This document shows positions 16,341 through 25,784 of a stretch of DNA of 44,621 bases, one piece after another. A model generated the notes under the pieces. That model had not been told where the DNA came from. It worked only from the letters and a program-made list of their open reading frames with translations, and did not search any database. Numbering within the stretch: the stretch's first letter is position 1; every line of letters begins with the position of its first letter. The stretch is from a virus, in the IMG/VR virus record IMGVR_UViG_3300009506_000891, positions 1 to 44,621 of that record, one strand, 5' to 3'. A program made the position numbers and the translations under genes.

Positions 16341-16689
16341 GCATTTAGGGATGACAGTAGATGAAATGCTTTCTAGAATGTCTGCTAAAGAATTAAAGTA
16401 TTGGAAAGCATTTCATCTACTCGAACCTTTTGGTCCTAGAGAAGAATTAAGAAGAACAATTATGATAGTGTGTACAATTCTTAATACTACTCCACAAAAG
16501 AAAGGATCAAACAAAGTATATAAGGTAGAAGATTATTTACCGGACTTAGAAGAATTAGAAAAACAATTTTTTGAAGTACCGGAAGAGAGCATGGCAAAAG
16601 CTAGAGAAGCACTTAAAGCATTTGCCAAGGATGTAAATGAAAGCCATAAGAATAAACAGAAGAGAATAAAAAGAGTGAGGCGTAAATAG
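16297..16689 (+). CDS. tail assembly chaperone T domain, made as GT fusion
   Basis: After the -1 slip, reading continues from base 16297 without a stop to 16689, adding 130 residues to give a 266-residue GT protein. The segment before the first ATG (16351) is already coding: L-R-P-E-R-I-F-Y-H-R-L-A-G-H-L-G, followed by M-T-V-D-E-M-L and S-A-K-E-L, a pattern typical of T domains. The ATG at 16351 has no good ribosome site, so separate translation is unlikely. The domain ends in a Lys/Arg-rich tail. GT is thought to recruit tail-tube protein to the tape measure. Confidence 0.8.
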   Translation: MILRPERIFYHRLAGHLGMTVDEMLSRMSAKELKYWKAFHLLEPFGPREELRRTIMIVCTILNTTPQKKGSNKVYKVEDYLPDLEELEKQFFEVPEESMAKAREALKAFAKDVNESHKNKQKRIKRVRRK

Positions 16690-16691
16690 CA

Positions 16692-19600
16692 GTGGCTACT
16701 ATAGGAAACCTGATAGCTAAATTAGGAGTAGATAATACCCAATTTGTCAAAGGGATGAAACAAGCTGTAGGATCAGTTAATCAACTAGAAGCTACTACTG
16801 GTGCTACCGCAAAGTCTTCTATGGGATGGGTTACAAAGCTAAAGTCACATTGGCTACTGGCATTAGCAGCGGTTACTACTGCTATACACACATTTAGAAA
16901 AGCAATTGATCTTATAAAGGAGTCTACTCTATTAGCTGCTAGGGAGGAGGTGCTAGATGTAGTTCTGGAACGAATGGGGCAAACAGCAGGACACACTTCA
17001 AAGGAATTGTATGAAGTAGTAGAATCTCTAGAAAAGCTAGGTATTACTTCTACGCAAGCAAGGCAAAATACTATTAGAGCAATGCAAGCGCAAATAGATT
17101 TTACTGATGCTACCAAGCTTGCAAGGATAGCACAAGATGCAGCAGTAATTGCTAACATGGATTCTTCTGCTGCTTATGAACAATTAATTTATGGTCTACA
17201 AACTGGACAGATTAGAGTACTACGGACAATGGGTTTAAATGTTAGCTTTGAGCAGTCATATCAAAAGCTAGCAGATAGTATGAATAAAACTACTGATGAA
17301 TTAAATGATAATGAAAGGATGCAAGCAAAATTAAATGCTGTATATGAACAAGCAGTAGCTATACAAGGATCATATGAAGCAGCAATGACTAAAGCAGGGA
17401 AGCAATTACTTTCCATGCGTAGGTATATAGAAAATCTTAAAACTGAATTTGGAAAAGCTTTTTTAGCAGGATTTTCTAAAGCTGTTATGGGTACAACAGA
17501 AGCATTAAAAGATCTTACTGATATGGTAAAAGGAACTGCATTAAGAAGTATGATTTCAAATATAGCAGAATCCTTTGGAGAATTATATGTAGGCTTAACT
17601 AGAATAGTATCCATATCAGCAAGAGTAGTAGGTGCTTTTGATAATATAATTACTAGACTTTTTGGTTTAAGTAAAGCTGAAGAAGATGCAGAAGAAAAAG
17701 GCGAAACTTTTATACAGTCTGTATTAGATAGAATGGGATATGTAAACCAATTTCTAAAAGCAATAGAAACTTTGTATAAAATTACTGATAGGGATGTGCT
17801 CTTTCTAATAGATGAAGGACAATTAACCATGCTTGAAGCTGCTACTATGTCTACTGAAGAGTTAGCTAAAGCAATGGAAGACTATGAAAAAAACATACGA
17901 AAAATTACTATTGAAAAAGAAATATCAAAAGTAGTAACTGAATTAGACAAACTGAAAGCTAGAACTGATAGTGGTTTTTGGAGGTGGGTATTTGGTGTTC
18001 CTATTGAAGAAGATGAAAAAAGAATAGGGGAATTACAAAAGAAATTATCAGTATTGAGAGAACAACTAAAAGAAGCAAAGCCAGTAAAGACTATGGCTGA
18101 AAGTGCAGAAGAAGTAGCAAATACTTTTAATGCTGTTGCAGATGGTTTAGAAAATGTTGCAGTACAAACGCAAACACTAGCCGATATCAAGTTTGGTGAT
18201 GAAGCAAAGGGAATATTACTTGGTGGTTTCTTTAAAGAAGCATCTCTACAAACAGATCGTTTTTCTTCTTCCTTAGATGATTTGGAAGACTCTTTAAAAG
18301 GTGTAGGAGAAGAAGCAGAAGTTGCAGGTAAGGAGATTAGTAACATCATTAAAGATCTTGATAGTTTTGAATTAAAAATTCCTACTCTTAGTGATATTAA
18401 ATTTAGTACAGATTTACAGAAGAGTGTTCAAGAAGCATTCTTTCCAGAAGCAGGATTTAAAGATGTAGAAGCATCTTTTGAAAGAACTACAGAGGCAATG
18501 AGTGAAGATATAGAAGTAAATGTAGGAATGAAGTATGAGGAAACTCTAGAAAACTGTGATATAGCGAATAAAATATTTTTAGAAAGAGTGCAGAATGCTA
18601 CAGCAGATGTCTACTATGATATTTTTAGAGGGCAGTTAAACACATTTGAAGATTTTGCTGATAGGATGTTGGATTACTTCATTAGAACACTTGCAGAAAT
18701 GGCAGCAGCTAGTAGTCAAATGAATATCTTCCAAGGTTTGCTTGGTGGTCTTACTGGTGGTATCACTGGTGGATGGGCTAGTGGTGGATTATTAGGAGCA
18801 ATAGGAGGTGGACTTAAAGGACTTTGGACTGATATAATTTCTTTTGGTGGGAATCTGTGGAGTACTGGAAAGAATATGTTGAATGGTCTAGGTGATCTAC
18901 TAGGTTTGAGTGGAAAAATACTAGACGGTTTTACTGGTTTGGGAATGGGTTTTGGAGTAGGAAAAATAGGACAAGCATTAGGAATCTTCAAAGAAGACAG
19001 CTTTGCTGATCTTGGTGCTTCTATCGGTGGTGCTATAGGATCAGCAATACTTCCCGGCATTGGTAGCTTTTTAGGATCTTTAGGAGGTGGTCTTCTTGGT
19101 TCTTTGTTTGGTGGTGGAGGAAAACCAAATACTACTATAGGTCCATTTACAGAGAACAGAACAGAGAAGTGGGGTAGTGATTTACTATCCGGTACTGTAC
19201 AGTGGCATAAGGATAGGTGGGCAGAAGATTCTTGGCAAGTACAGGGAGCAGAAGCATTACATGATATAGTAAATGCAGCAGCAGAGGAAGTCTACCAGCT
19301 TGCAGATCAAACTATAGCTGCATTGCCAGATGAATTTGGAGATATGTTAAAAGATAAGTTAGCTGGTAGTAATATAGAATTTAGTACTAAGGGGATGAAG
19401 CTAGATCTACAAGGTGATCTGGATGCACAAGCTACCCAATGGGCAGAGATGGTGCAGAAGGATATGATAGCAGTATTTAATAGTGCCTATGAACAAGTAA
19501 GAAGAGTATTTGTTACTACTAATGTAAATGAGATGGTAAGAAGTACAGGAATAAAGGGAAGAAGTCTAGGCTATGTAGATGCTTCTAACCTAATTGCTGC

Positions 19601-20891
19601 TGCTGGAGGTTTTGATGAATTAGCTGCTTCAGTAGATAACTTTGTAAATGTCTTTTTAACTGATACACAAAGATTTAGCTTACAGTCTACAGAAATACAT
19701 CATGCTTTTAACGATCTTGGTCTAGCATTGCCAAGAACTAGAGAAGAGTTTGTTAAACTTATAAAGACGTTGGATCTTACAAGTAATGCTGGTAGACAAA
19801 CTTATACTTCTTTATTGGGAATGATATCTTCGTTAGATTCTTACTATGGATATATAGAACAGCAAGAAGCAGCAAGGAAAGCAGAAGCAGAAGCTAGAGC
19901 AAGAGAAGCACAACTTAGAGCAGAACAAGCAAGGAGAGCAGCAGAACTAGCACAAGCAGAAGCAGCCAGAGCAGCAGAAGCAGCTAGAATAAATTTTAAA
20001 AATATTCAAAGTACTTACGAAGATATTACTAAATACACTAGAAATTTAGGAAGAGTACAAAATGAAGAAGAAGCAGCTTTTTCAAGTATGACAGATACTT
20101 TTGATAATGCAATAGAGAGATTGAAAGAACTTGGTGCTGCTTCTTCTTTGATAGCAACTGTAGACTTACAAAGAACTACAGCAGCTAACAAATTAACAGC
20201 ATTGTATGCACAAAAGAGAAGAAATGTGTTTACTGATGTTGTTTATTACATGAAGTCCCTACTTGGAGATTCTACTGCTTTAGAATCTGCTATAGAAGGT
20301 GTAGAAAATCAGTTTGATAGTTTTATAGAAACAATGAAAGAACTAGGAGGAAGCACACAAGAACTAAATAACATTAGAGCAAGAGAACCGGAAGCAATTA
20401 GGAGAGTAATAGAAGCATATTCTGATACACTGTCTGAAGGTTTCCTTGATACTATGGCAGATATTGGAAAAGGTTTCCAAGATTTTAAAGATAGACTTAG
20501 TACTTCTGATTTAGCACCAGTACAGACTACCCAAAACATTAGAGGTATTTTTGAAAGGATGTTGTCTACTACTCAGAATGCTGAAGGATTGGATAAACTC
20601 TACTCCTACTTTGAAAATAGTTATCTACCTTTTATGAAACAATTTGCTGCTGATGAAGCACAATATAAGGATATCTATCAAGCTGGTTTGGATGCTATTA
20701 AACAAGTACAAGTAGAAGTAGGCTCCATTGATGATAATCAGGATTTAGCAGAAAGAATTGTAGCAGAAATGAGAAGAGATGGAATACCTGTACAAATGGT
20801 AGACGGAGAGTATAGAGTAATAGTCCAACTTGATAGTAAAGTAATTGCTGATGCAATAGCAAGTCAAAAAGAAACAAACCCTAATCTATAA
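16692..20891 (+). CDS. tape measure protein
   Basis: 1399 residues, the longest gene, starting at GTG right after the T stop. The N-terminus (I-G-N-L-I-A-K-L-G-V-D near 4-14, then F-V-K-G-M-K-Q-A) is typical for siphovirus tape measures. Helical coiled-coil regions fill most of it. A Gly-rich hydrophobic stretch (~676-815) with several G-G-L-L-G-x-L-G elements could be the membrane-active part, and an Ala/Glu/Arg-rich coil lies near 1055-1100. At 0.15 nm per helical residue, a tail of roughly 200 nm is expected (estimate). It sets tail length and is ejected with the DNA. No muralytic motif was recognised. Confidence 0.9.
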   Translation: MATIGNLIAKLGVDNTQFVKGMKQAVGSVNQLEATTGATAKSSMGWVTKLKSHWLLALAAVTTAIHTFRKAIDLIKESTLLAAREEVLDVVLERMGQTAGHTSKELYEVVESLEKLGITSTQARQNTIRAMQAQIDFTDATKLARIAQDAAVIANMDSSAAYEQLIYGLQTGQIRVLRTMGLNVSFEQSYQKLADSMNKTTDELNDNERMQAKLNAVYEQAVAIQGSYEAAMTKAGKQLLSMRRYIENLKTEFGKAFLAGFSKAVMGTTEALKDLTDMVKGTALRSMISNIAESFGELYVGLTRIVSISARVVGAFDNIITRLFGLSKAEEDAEEKGETFIQSVLDRMGYVNQFLKAIETLYKITDRDVLFLIDEGQLTMLEAATMSTEELAKAMEDYEKNIRKITIEKEISKVVTELDKLKARTDSGFWRWVFGVPIEEDEKRIGELQKKLSVLREQLKEAKPVKTMAESAEEVANTFNAVADGLENVAVQTQTLADIKFGDEAKGILLGGFFKEASLQTDRFSSSLDDLEDSLKGVGEEAEVAGKEISNIIKDLDSFELKIPTLSDIKFSTDLQKSVQEAFFPEAGFKDVEASFERTTEAMSEDIEVNVGMKYEETLENCDIANKIFLERVQNATADVYYDIFRGQLNTFEDFADRMLDYFIRTLAEMAAASSQMNIFQGLLGGLTGGITGGWASGGLLGAIGGGLKGLWTDIISFGGNLWSTGKNMLNGLGDLLGLSGKILDGFTGLGMGFGVGKIGQALGIFKEDSFADLGASIGGAIGSAILPGIGSFLGSLGGGLLGSLFGGGGKPNTTIGPFTENRTEKWGSDLLSGTVQWHKDRWAEDSWQVQGAEALHDIVNAAAEEVYQLADQTIAALPDEFGDMLKDKLAGSNIEFSTKGMKLDLQGDLDAQATQWAEMVQKDMIAVFNSAYEQVRRVFVTTNVNEMVRSTGIKGRSLGYVDASNLIAAAGGFDELAASVDNFVNVFLTDTQRFSLQSTEIHHAFNDLGLALPRTREEFVKLIKTLDLTSNAGRQTYTSLLGMISSLDSYYGYIEQQEAARKAEAEARAREAQLRAEQARRAAELAQAEAARAAEAARINFKNIQSTYEDITKYTRNLGRVQNEEEAAFSSMTDTFDNAIERLKELGAASSLIATVDLQRTTAANKLTALYAQKRRNVFTDVVYYMKSLLGDSTALESAIEGVENQFDSFIETMKELGGSTQELNNIRAREPEAIRRVIEAYSDTLSEGFLDTMADIGKGFQDFKDRLSTSDLAPVQTTQNIRGIFERMLSTTQNAEGLDKLYSYFENSYLPFMKQFAADEAQYKDIYQAGLDAIKQVQVEVGSIDDNQDLAERIVAEMRRDGIPVQMVDGEYRVIVQLDSKVIADAIASQKETNPNL

Positions 20892-20902
20892 GAGGCGAAA
20901 GT

Positions 20903-21304
20903 ATGGCAGCAAAGACTATGAAAGATTATTTATCTGCTGATACGGCAGATTATACTGGTGATACTCTAACTCTACAACCACAAGAAGTAATAGAAGAAGA
21001 AGGTTATAAAAATATAATTACCCATGAATATGATGATGGATCTGAAAGTAGTATAGCCTTGTCTAATGCTTCTATATTTTTTGCTACTTTGCGGTGGGAT
21101 CATATGTCGGCTGCTGATGCTGGTACTATAATGGAGTTCTATCATAATAGCAGTAAAGCTAATGGGACAGCAAGAAGTATTCAGTGGACACATTATGATG
21201 GAAATACATATGTAGTAAAGTTTGTTGGAAGACTCCCAAGGAGTTTTGGTAGATATGCCCATTCTGTTTCTATCAAATTTAAAGTGTTAGGCTATGTATC
21301 ATAA
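20903..21304 (+). CDS. minor tail protein (lambda M-like distal tail)
   Basis: 133 residues directly after the tape measure. The C-terminal half is beta-rich, with F-F-A-T-L-R-W-D near 59-66, a helix with A-A-D-A-G-T-I-M-E-F-Y-H, and then Y-V-V-K-F and a V-S-I-K-F-K-V-L-G ending that resembles the lambda M / distal tail protein style. It probably forms the ring at the lower end of the tail tube. TAATG overlaps with the next gene, so the two are probably translated together. Confidence 0.55.
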   Translation: MAAKTMKDYLSADTADYTGDTLTLQPQEVIEEEGYKNIITHEYDDGSESSIALSNASIFFATLRWDHMSAADAGTIMEFYHNSSKANGTARSIQWTHYDGNTYVVKFVGRLPRSFGRYAHSVSIKFKVLGYVS

Positions 21305-24300
21305 TGACTATTGATTTAGATTCCATACAGGAAGTTATTTTAACTGAACCAAATCTAGAAGTAAAGTGGCTTTTTGAATTTACTTTATATGCTGGTGGGC
21401 AAGCTGTAGCTTTTCAAGGTGATTCAGATGTTACCTTTGGTGTGGGTGGTGGTGCGATTATGACAGATGACTCCTCTGGATATCCTGCTACACCTACTTA
21501 TAGATGGAGTACTACTAATTGTGCTTATGATGGGCATAATTATACTGCCAAGATTAAAGATTTTAACTTCTCAAAAATGACTAGAGCAAAGAGTGAGTTT
21601 GATTTACAAGCACCTTCTAGATGTACTTTTACAGTAGTAAATCCAAATAATGCTCTAACTCCAGAAGACTTTGATGCTTGTAAAGTAATGATTCGGCAAG
21701 TCCTAAGTGATGGAACAAATGAAGATGTCTTCTATGAATTTCTACTTACTGCAAAAGTAACTCCACAGACAGTAGAAGAAACTTTAAAATTTGATTGTGT
21801 AGATTATATTTACAAGTTCTTAAAAGGAACGTGGCCTAATAGTCCTTTGACTTCCAATGAATTTCCAGAAGAAGATAATGACTACGGTAATAGAGATGAT
21901 GGTGCTATAGTACCAGTAGTATTTGGTACTGCTTATATTCCACTTCGTGCTGTTTTTGTCAGCAATGATAGAAGATATCTACTCGGTCCTTCTGGTCCCA
22001 CCTATACTGTTACCAAAGTAAGAGCACCTAGGAAGTATGGAAACTCAGTATGGGAAAATGGTACATATGAATTTAATCAAACTACGGAAACAGGGAATAC
22101 TGGTGGAACTTATAGATGTTTCCAATTTGTTCCTACCACTGGCGATAGTAGTAGTCCTCCTGCTTCTCCTGTTACTAATGGTTTATGGAAAGGTGATGGT
22201 GCTTGGTTAGAAGATGCACTAGTAAAGTTTAGTCGAAGTGATACTGTATCTATAACAAATCCTGCTGATGTATTAGAGTATATCTTAGTAGATATGGGTA
22301 TTCCTAGACATCTATTAGATTTCTCTGATGCTGCTACTACATTTGATAGTTCTGCATGGAATCTAGAATGGAATCACGGTTTCTGGAAGAGAATAGATAG
22401 AAAAGAATTAATAGCAAATCTTCTTTCACAATGTCATTGTGCTTTTGATTATTGCCAAGGACACATAACACTAAGAGTATTAGATACTACTTCACAAGCT
22501 ACTTTAACAGATGCAGATATAAAATGCAATGAACAAAAGCATACTACTTTTGACTACTCTTTATTTACCAAGGATGTTTTTTATGATTGTGGAGACATTG
22601 CCTATCAACAAACAGATGAACCAATAGATCAGCTAACTAGATTTACTGTTCCTGCTAAAATAAATACAAATGAATATTCTGGTGATCTGTTTGAAGTTCC
22701 TTTTGTTAATGATTCAGTAAATGCTCAAAAGCTAGGGATGCTCTACTATCAGTGGAAGTATGGTAGAAAAGCAGAAATAACCTTTGTATTAGGTCCACAT
22801 AGAACAGGATTACTACCCGGTGAACTTGTTACTATCAATGATACCAAGTATGGTGGTTTATACGAAGCATTAATAGATAGTATAGAAGTAAATAAAGATT
22901 GTTCTTTAAAGATAGAAGCTACTATTTATAAATGGACTTTAGATAATTTTGAAGATCTAGCACCACAAGGACTTACTCTTTCTCAAAATGGAACAATGGT
23001 AGTTTGGCAACCTTTGATAGTTGGTAGTCAATCTACCGTTTCTTCTGGTAGTATTCCAGCAGTACTTCCCGGTATCCTTAGAGTGGGTAGTGGGCAGGAT
23101 TACATTTTACTAGATCCAACAATGGGTATCAGAATGATACATCATTTGTATGGTATTACACTGGATATTCCCATTGATGGAAGTACTGCTACTATTTTTC
23201 ATGGATATGTTAAAGAGTGTGAGATACAAGTTTATACTAGTGGAGTAATTAAAACAAGTGCAGATCCTTCTGGACAAGATTCTGATACAGATCCCGGTGG
23301 AATGATTATTAATAATAATGGTATTCAAGGATATACTACTGCTGCAATTTTATACTTCAATCTGGATTTAACCACAGAAGAAGTAACAATAGGAAATGAA
23401 AGTTATGCACATTGTTTAATAGATGGTGATGGTAATTTATATTTTAAAATTGGTAATAGTGAATATCTTTCTATTGGATCAAACGGTGTTTCTTCTTTGG
23501 CATTAACAGCAGGAAGCGACATTACCATGCTTGCTGATGCTTCAGATCCAGCAGTTATAGTTTGGAATGATCCAAATACTGATAGTGCTTTAAATATGTT
23601 TTCATATTTAAATGCAGAGTTTTATATACAGGCATTTTATAGTGATGAAATTACTACCTCTTCTCTTTTATATTTACATCCTTGGACCGGTAGTACTTCG
23701 CAGTTTTTAGTTGCTCTACATGATAATGATTTGGATATTTATTTTTTCTATACTCCAAGTGGTAGTTATGGTGGTATTTATCCAGACAGTGATGATGCTG
23801 TATATTTAGGAACTAGTAGTTATCCTTGGGATAGAGTTTATGCTCTTAATTGTGTTTTCGGGGGAGGTAGTGATAATGATTATGTTACTCTTAGAGCGAC
23901 AGCAAGAGGAGCTACTTCTTCATATTATCCACTTATAGTAGAAAATTCAAGTGAATCGGGATTAATGTATGTAAGAGGAGATGGTTATACTTATGTCTAT
24001 CAAGATTGGGATACCTCTGATGAAAGAAGAAAAGCAAATATTATACCTATGCAAGATTCTATTAAAGACAAAATGAGAAGTATAACTCCTAAATATCATA
24101 CAATGGATCTACTACCTGATAAAGTGATAGCAAGTATAACAGCACAAGAATGGTTGAAGGTTGGATTAGATAAAGCAGTAAGAGAAGTAATACACCCAAA
24201 CGGAAAATCAGAATATTGTACAAACAGTGGAGTAGAGATAGCCTATACAGTGAAATATGTACAGGAATTACACGATGAAATAAAAGAACTAAGAGAGGAG

Positions 24301-24324
24301 ATAGAATTATTAAAAGCAGCATAA
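21304..24324 (+). CDS. tail hub / receptor-binding protein with S74 C-terminal chaperone
   Basis: 1006 residues. The first ~550 residues look like a tail-tip hub protein (beta-rich, with V-F-G-T-A-Y-I-P near 207-214 and a V-D-M-G-I-P segment near 332). The middle (~560-880) is a Ser/Thr/Gly-rich beta region like a fibre, including S-Y-P-W-D-R-V-Y. The last ~102 residues are a peptidase S74 intramolecular chaperone: T-S-D-E-R-R-K with S905 and K910 as the expected Ser/Lys dyad, followed by a closing coil (Y-V-Q-E-L-H, then E-L-R-E-E-I). The chaperone should fold a trimer and then cut itself off before S905. Fusion of hub and fibre is unusual. Confidence 0.75.
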   Translation: MTIDLDSIQEVILTEPNLEVKWLFEFTLYAGGQAVAFQGDSDVTFGVGGGAIMTDDSSGYPATPTYRWSTTNCAYDGHNYTAKIKDFNFSKMTRAKSEFDLQAPSRCTFTVVNPNNALTPEDFDACKVMIRQVLSDGTNEDVFYEFLLTAKVTPQTVEETLKFDCVDYIYKFLKGTWPNSPLTSNEFPEEDNDYGNRDDGAIVPVVFGTAYIPLRAVFVSNDRRYLLGPSGPTYTVTKVRAPRKYGNSVWENGTYEFNQTTETGNTGGTYRCFQFVPTTGDSSSPPASPVTNGLWKGDGAWLEDALVKFSRSDTVSITNPADVLEYILVDMGIPRHLLDFSDAATTFDSSAWNLEWNHGFWKRIDRKELIANLLSQCHCAFDYCQGHITLRVLDTTSQATLTDADIKCNEQKHTTFDYSLFTKDVFYDCGDIAYQQTDEPIDQLTRFTVPAKINTNEYSGDLFEVPFVNDSVNAQKLGMLYYQWKYGRKAEITFVLGPHRTGLLPGELVTINDTKYGGLYEALIDSIEVNKDCSLKIEATIYKWTLDNFEDLAPQGLTLSQNGTMVVWQPLIVGSQSTVSSGSIPAVLPGILRVGSGQDYILLDPTMGIRMIHHLYGITLDIPIDGSTATIFHGYVKECEIQVYTSGVIKTSADPSGQDSDTDPGGMIINNNGIQGYTTAAILYFNLDLTTEEVTIGNESYAHCLIDGDGNLYFKIGNSEYLSIGSNGVSSLALTAGSDITMLADASDPAVIVWNDPNTDSALNMFSYLNAEFYIQAFYSDEITTSSLLYLHPWTGSTSQFLVALHDNDLDIYFFYTPSGSYGGIYPDSDDAVYLGTSSYPWDRVYALNCVFGGGSDNDYVTLRATARGATSSYYPLIVENSSESGLMYVRGDGYTYVYQDWDTSDERRKANIIPMQDSIKDKMRSITPKYHTMDLLPDKVIASITAQEWLKVGLDKAVREVIHPNGKSEYCTNSGVEIAYTVKYVQELHDEIKELREEIELLKAA

Positions 24325-24336
24325 GGAGATTTTAAA

Positions 24337-24765
24337 ATGGCAAAAAAACAAACGGCTAAAGAAGAAAGAGTAAAAGTTACATATGAGCATTTAGAATTAA
24401 TTAATCATGGTGTCTATCAATCTCTACTAAAGAGAGAGTTTAGAAATACCAAAGTACTGAATAGAGTACTTAGAGTTTGTGAATATTTGAAAGAGGAGTA
24501 TAAAAAGTTTGCTACTTTGAAAGATGAATTAAGTAAAAGACATGCCAAGAAGGATGATAAAGGTGAAATAGTTTTGAGAAATGGGAACCAGTACAGTATA
24601 GAAGATTTAAGAGCTTATACAGAAGATTTAGATTCTTTTCTTAAAGAAGAAGTAGAAATACCAGTGAATAGAATAGAAGCAACGTTAGATGACTTACCAA
24701 TTGCTATTAGTGGTATAGAATTAAATTTTATAAAACCTATACTTATATTAAAAGATGATGACTAA
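24337..24765 (+). CDS. hypothetical helical protein
   Basis: 142 residues, strong ribosome site (AAGGAG). Predominantly helical and charged, with V-L-N-R-V-L-R-V-C-E-Y-L-K-E-E near 41-55 and D-L-P-I-A-I-S-G-I-E near 116-125. In style and place (between receptor-binding protein and lysis genes) it recalls DUF1617-type small tail-associated proteins, but I am not certain. It may be a fibre chaperone or tail accessory protein. It overlaps the endolysin start by TAATG. Confidence 0.55.
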   Translation: MAKKQTAKEERVKVTYEHLELINHGVYQSLLKREFRNTKVLNRVLRVCEYLKEEYKKFATLKDELSKRHAKKDDKGEIVLRNGNQYSIEDLRAYTEDLDSFLKEEVEIPVNRIEATLDDLPIAISGIELNFIKPILILKDDD

Positions 24766-25205
24766 TGCCATACTTTGGGAAAATAAGCAAACAAAGACTT
24801 TATACTTGTAGACAACCACTGATACTACTATTTGAAACAGTAGTACAACATTGGGATTGTGCTGTCTTATGTGGACATAGAACTATGGAGGAGCAAAATG
24901 CTTTACCAAGAGAAGTAAGTAAAGTACGTTGGCCTAATAGCGCACATAACAAACTACCTTCTATAGCAGTAGATGTAGTACCTTGGAGATGTTGGGGACT
25001 AGATAGACCAAATGTAGTTTGGCCTGATTATAGAACGAAGACATATAGTAAAGATTTAGCAGAATGGTATTACTTCAGTGGTTTTGTCTTAGGAGTAGCT
25101 GCACAGATGGGAATAAAAATTAGACACGGTGCTGATTGGAACATGAATAGAAGAGTAAATGACCAAACTTTTGATGACCTACCACATTTTGAATTAAGAG
25201 AGTAG
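24765..25205 (+). CDS. M15-family peptidase endolysin
   Basis: 146 residues. It matches phage L,D/D,D-peptidases of the VanY/M15 group: C-G-H-R-T near 36-40, then N-S-A-H-N-K-L-P-S-I-A-V-D at 58-70, where H61 and D70 are expected zinc ligands, and D-L-P-H-F-E-L near 138-144 with H141. The spacing of nine residues between H and D is the H-N-x-x-P-S variant common in phages. No signal sequence or wall-binding domain is present, so export by the holin downstream is expected. It cuts peptide cross-links of host peptidoglycan. First of the lysis cassette. Confidence 0.85.
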   Translation: MPYFGKISKQRLYTCRQPLILLFETVVQHWDCAVLCGHRTMEEQNALPREVSKVRWPNSAHNKLPSIAVDVVPWRCWGLDRPNVVWPDYRTKTYSKDLAEWYYFSGFVLGVAAQMGIKIRHGADWNMNRRVNDQTFDDLPHFELRE

Positions 25206-25228
25206 AAAGGAGGCTAAAATGTAAAGTG
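25206..25228 (+). promoter_or_regulatory. start-stop codon pair before coiled-coil gene
   Basis: AAAGGAGG (25206-25213) is best spaced for ATG at 25219, but that ATG is followed at once by TAA (25222-25224). The true gene then starts at GTG 25226, in another frame and 12 nt from the ribosome site. A ribosome could stop after one codon and reinitiate, which would lower expression of the next gene. Confidence 0.45.
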
Positions 25229-25564
25229 GTAAAAAACAGAATAAAACAAGTAGTAAATGGTTATGGTCCTCTCATAAGAAAGCTAGCTTTGGGATCTTTG
25301 CTTACTGTTTTAGGATTTATGGCAGCTTTTGTATTTAATAAAGCAGTAGATGCTGATGAACAAGTAAAACTACTAAAGAAGGATGTACAAAAAAACGAAG
25401 AAACAATACACCAAAGAAAACAAGATGTAGATAATTGTGTAGAAGAAATGAAAGGCGATATAAAAGATATTAAAGACGATGTAGCTGATATGAGAGAAAA
25501 AACAGCAAACATAGAAGGAATGCTTAAAGTACTTATCAAAGACAAAAAAGAAAAAGGAGATTAA
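25226..25564 (+). CDS. membrane-anchored coiled-coil (i-spanin/XhlA-like) protein
   Basis: 112 residues with GTG start. One transmembrane segment (about 17-38: L-A-L-G-S-L-L-T-V-L-G-F-M-A-A-F-V-F) near the N-terminus is followed by a long charged coiled coil (~45-105) rich in Lys, Asp and Glu. The N-in C-out layout resembles inner-membrane spanins; the coil resembles XhlA, although XhlA has its membrane segment at the other end. It lies between endolysin and holin, with a lipoprotein gene after the holin, so it could be half of a two-protein spanin. Its role is inferred from topology and place. Confidence 0.6.
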   Translation: MVKNRIKQVVNGYGPLIRKLALGSLLTVLGFMAAFVFNKAVDADEQVKLLKKDVQKNEETIHQRKQDVDNCVEEMKGDIKDIKDDVADMREKTANIEGMLKVLIKDKKEKGD

Positions 25565-25567
25565 ATC

Positions 25568-25774
25568 ATGGATACAAAAAAATGGTATGCAAGTAAAACT
25601 ATTTGGGGATCTATTTTTATGTTGGTAGCTCTTATTCTTTCTGGTTTTGGATATACTCTAAATGCAGACGACCAGATTACCCTAGCAGATATTGCTACTG
25701 CTATCGGTGGTGCTGTTGGAGTAGTTTTAACCATTATTGGAAGAGTAACAGCTAGTAAGAAAATTACTATGTAG
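25568..25774 (+). CDS. holin
   Basis: 68 residues with a strong ribosome site (AAAAAGGAG). Starts M-D-T-K-K-W-Y-A-S-K-T-I-W-G, a common phage holin opening. Two hydrophobic segments (~13-29 and ~43-58) are separated by a short acidic loop (N-A-D-D-Q), and the end is short and basic (S-K-K-I-T). Size, two-helix layout and place in the lysis cassette fit a small holin that opens the inner membrane for the endolysin. Confidence 0.8.
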   Translation: MDTKKWYASKTIWGSIFMLVALILSGFGYTLNADDQITLADIATAIGGAVGVVLTIIGRVTASKKITM

Positions 25775-25784
25775 GAGGGAAACT

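Noticed and set aside
16351-16689. Independent gene starting at 16351
   Set aside because: No good ribosome site, and coding likeness extends upstream to the slip site; better read as the GT frameshift extension.
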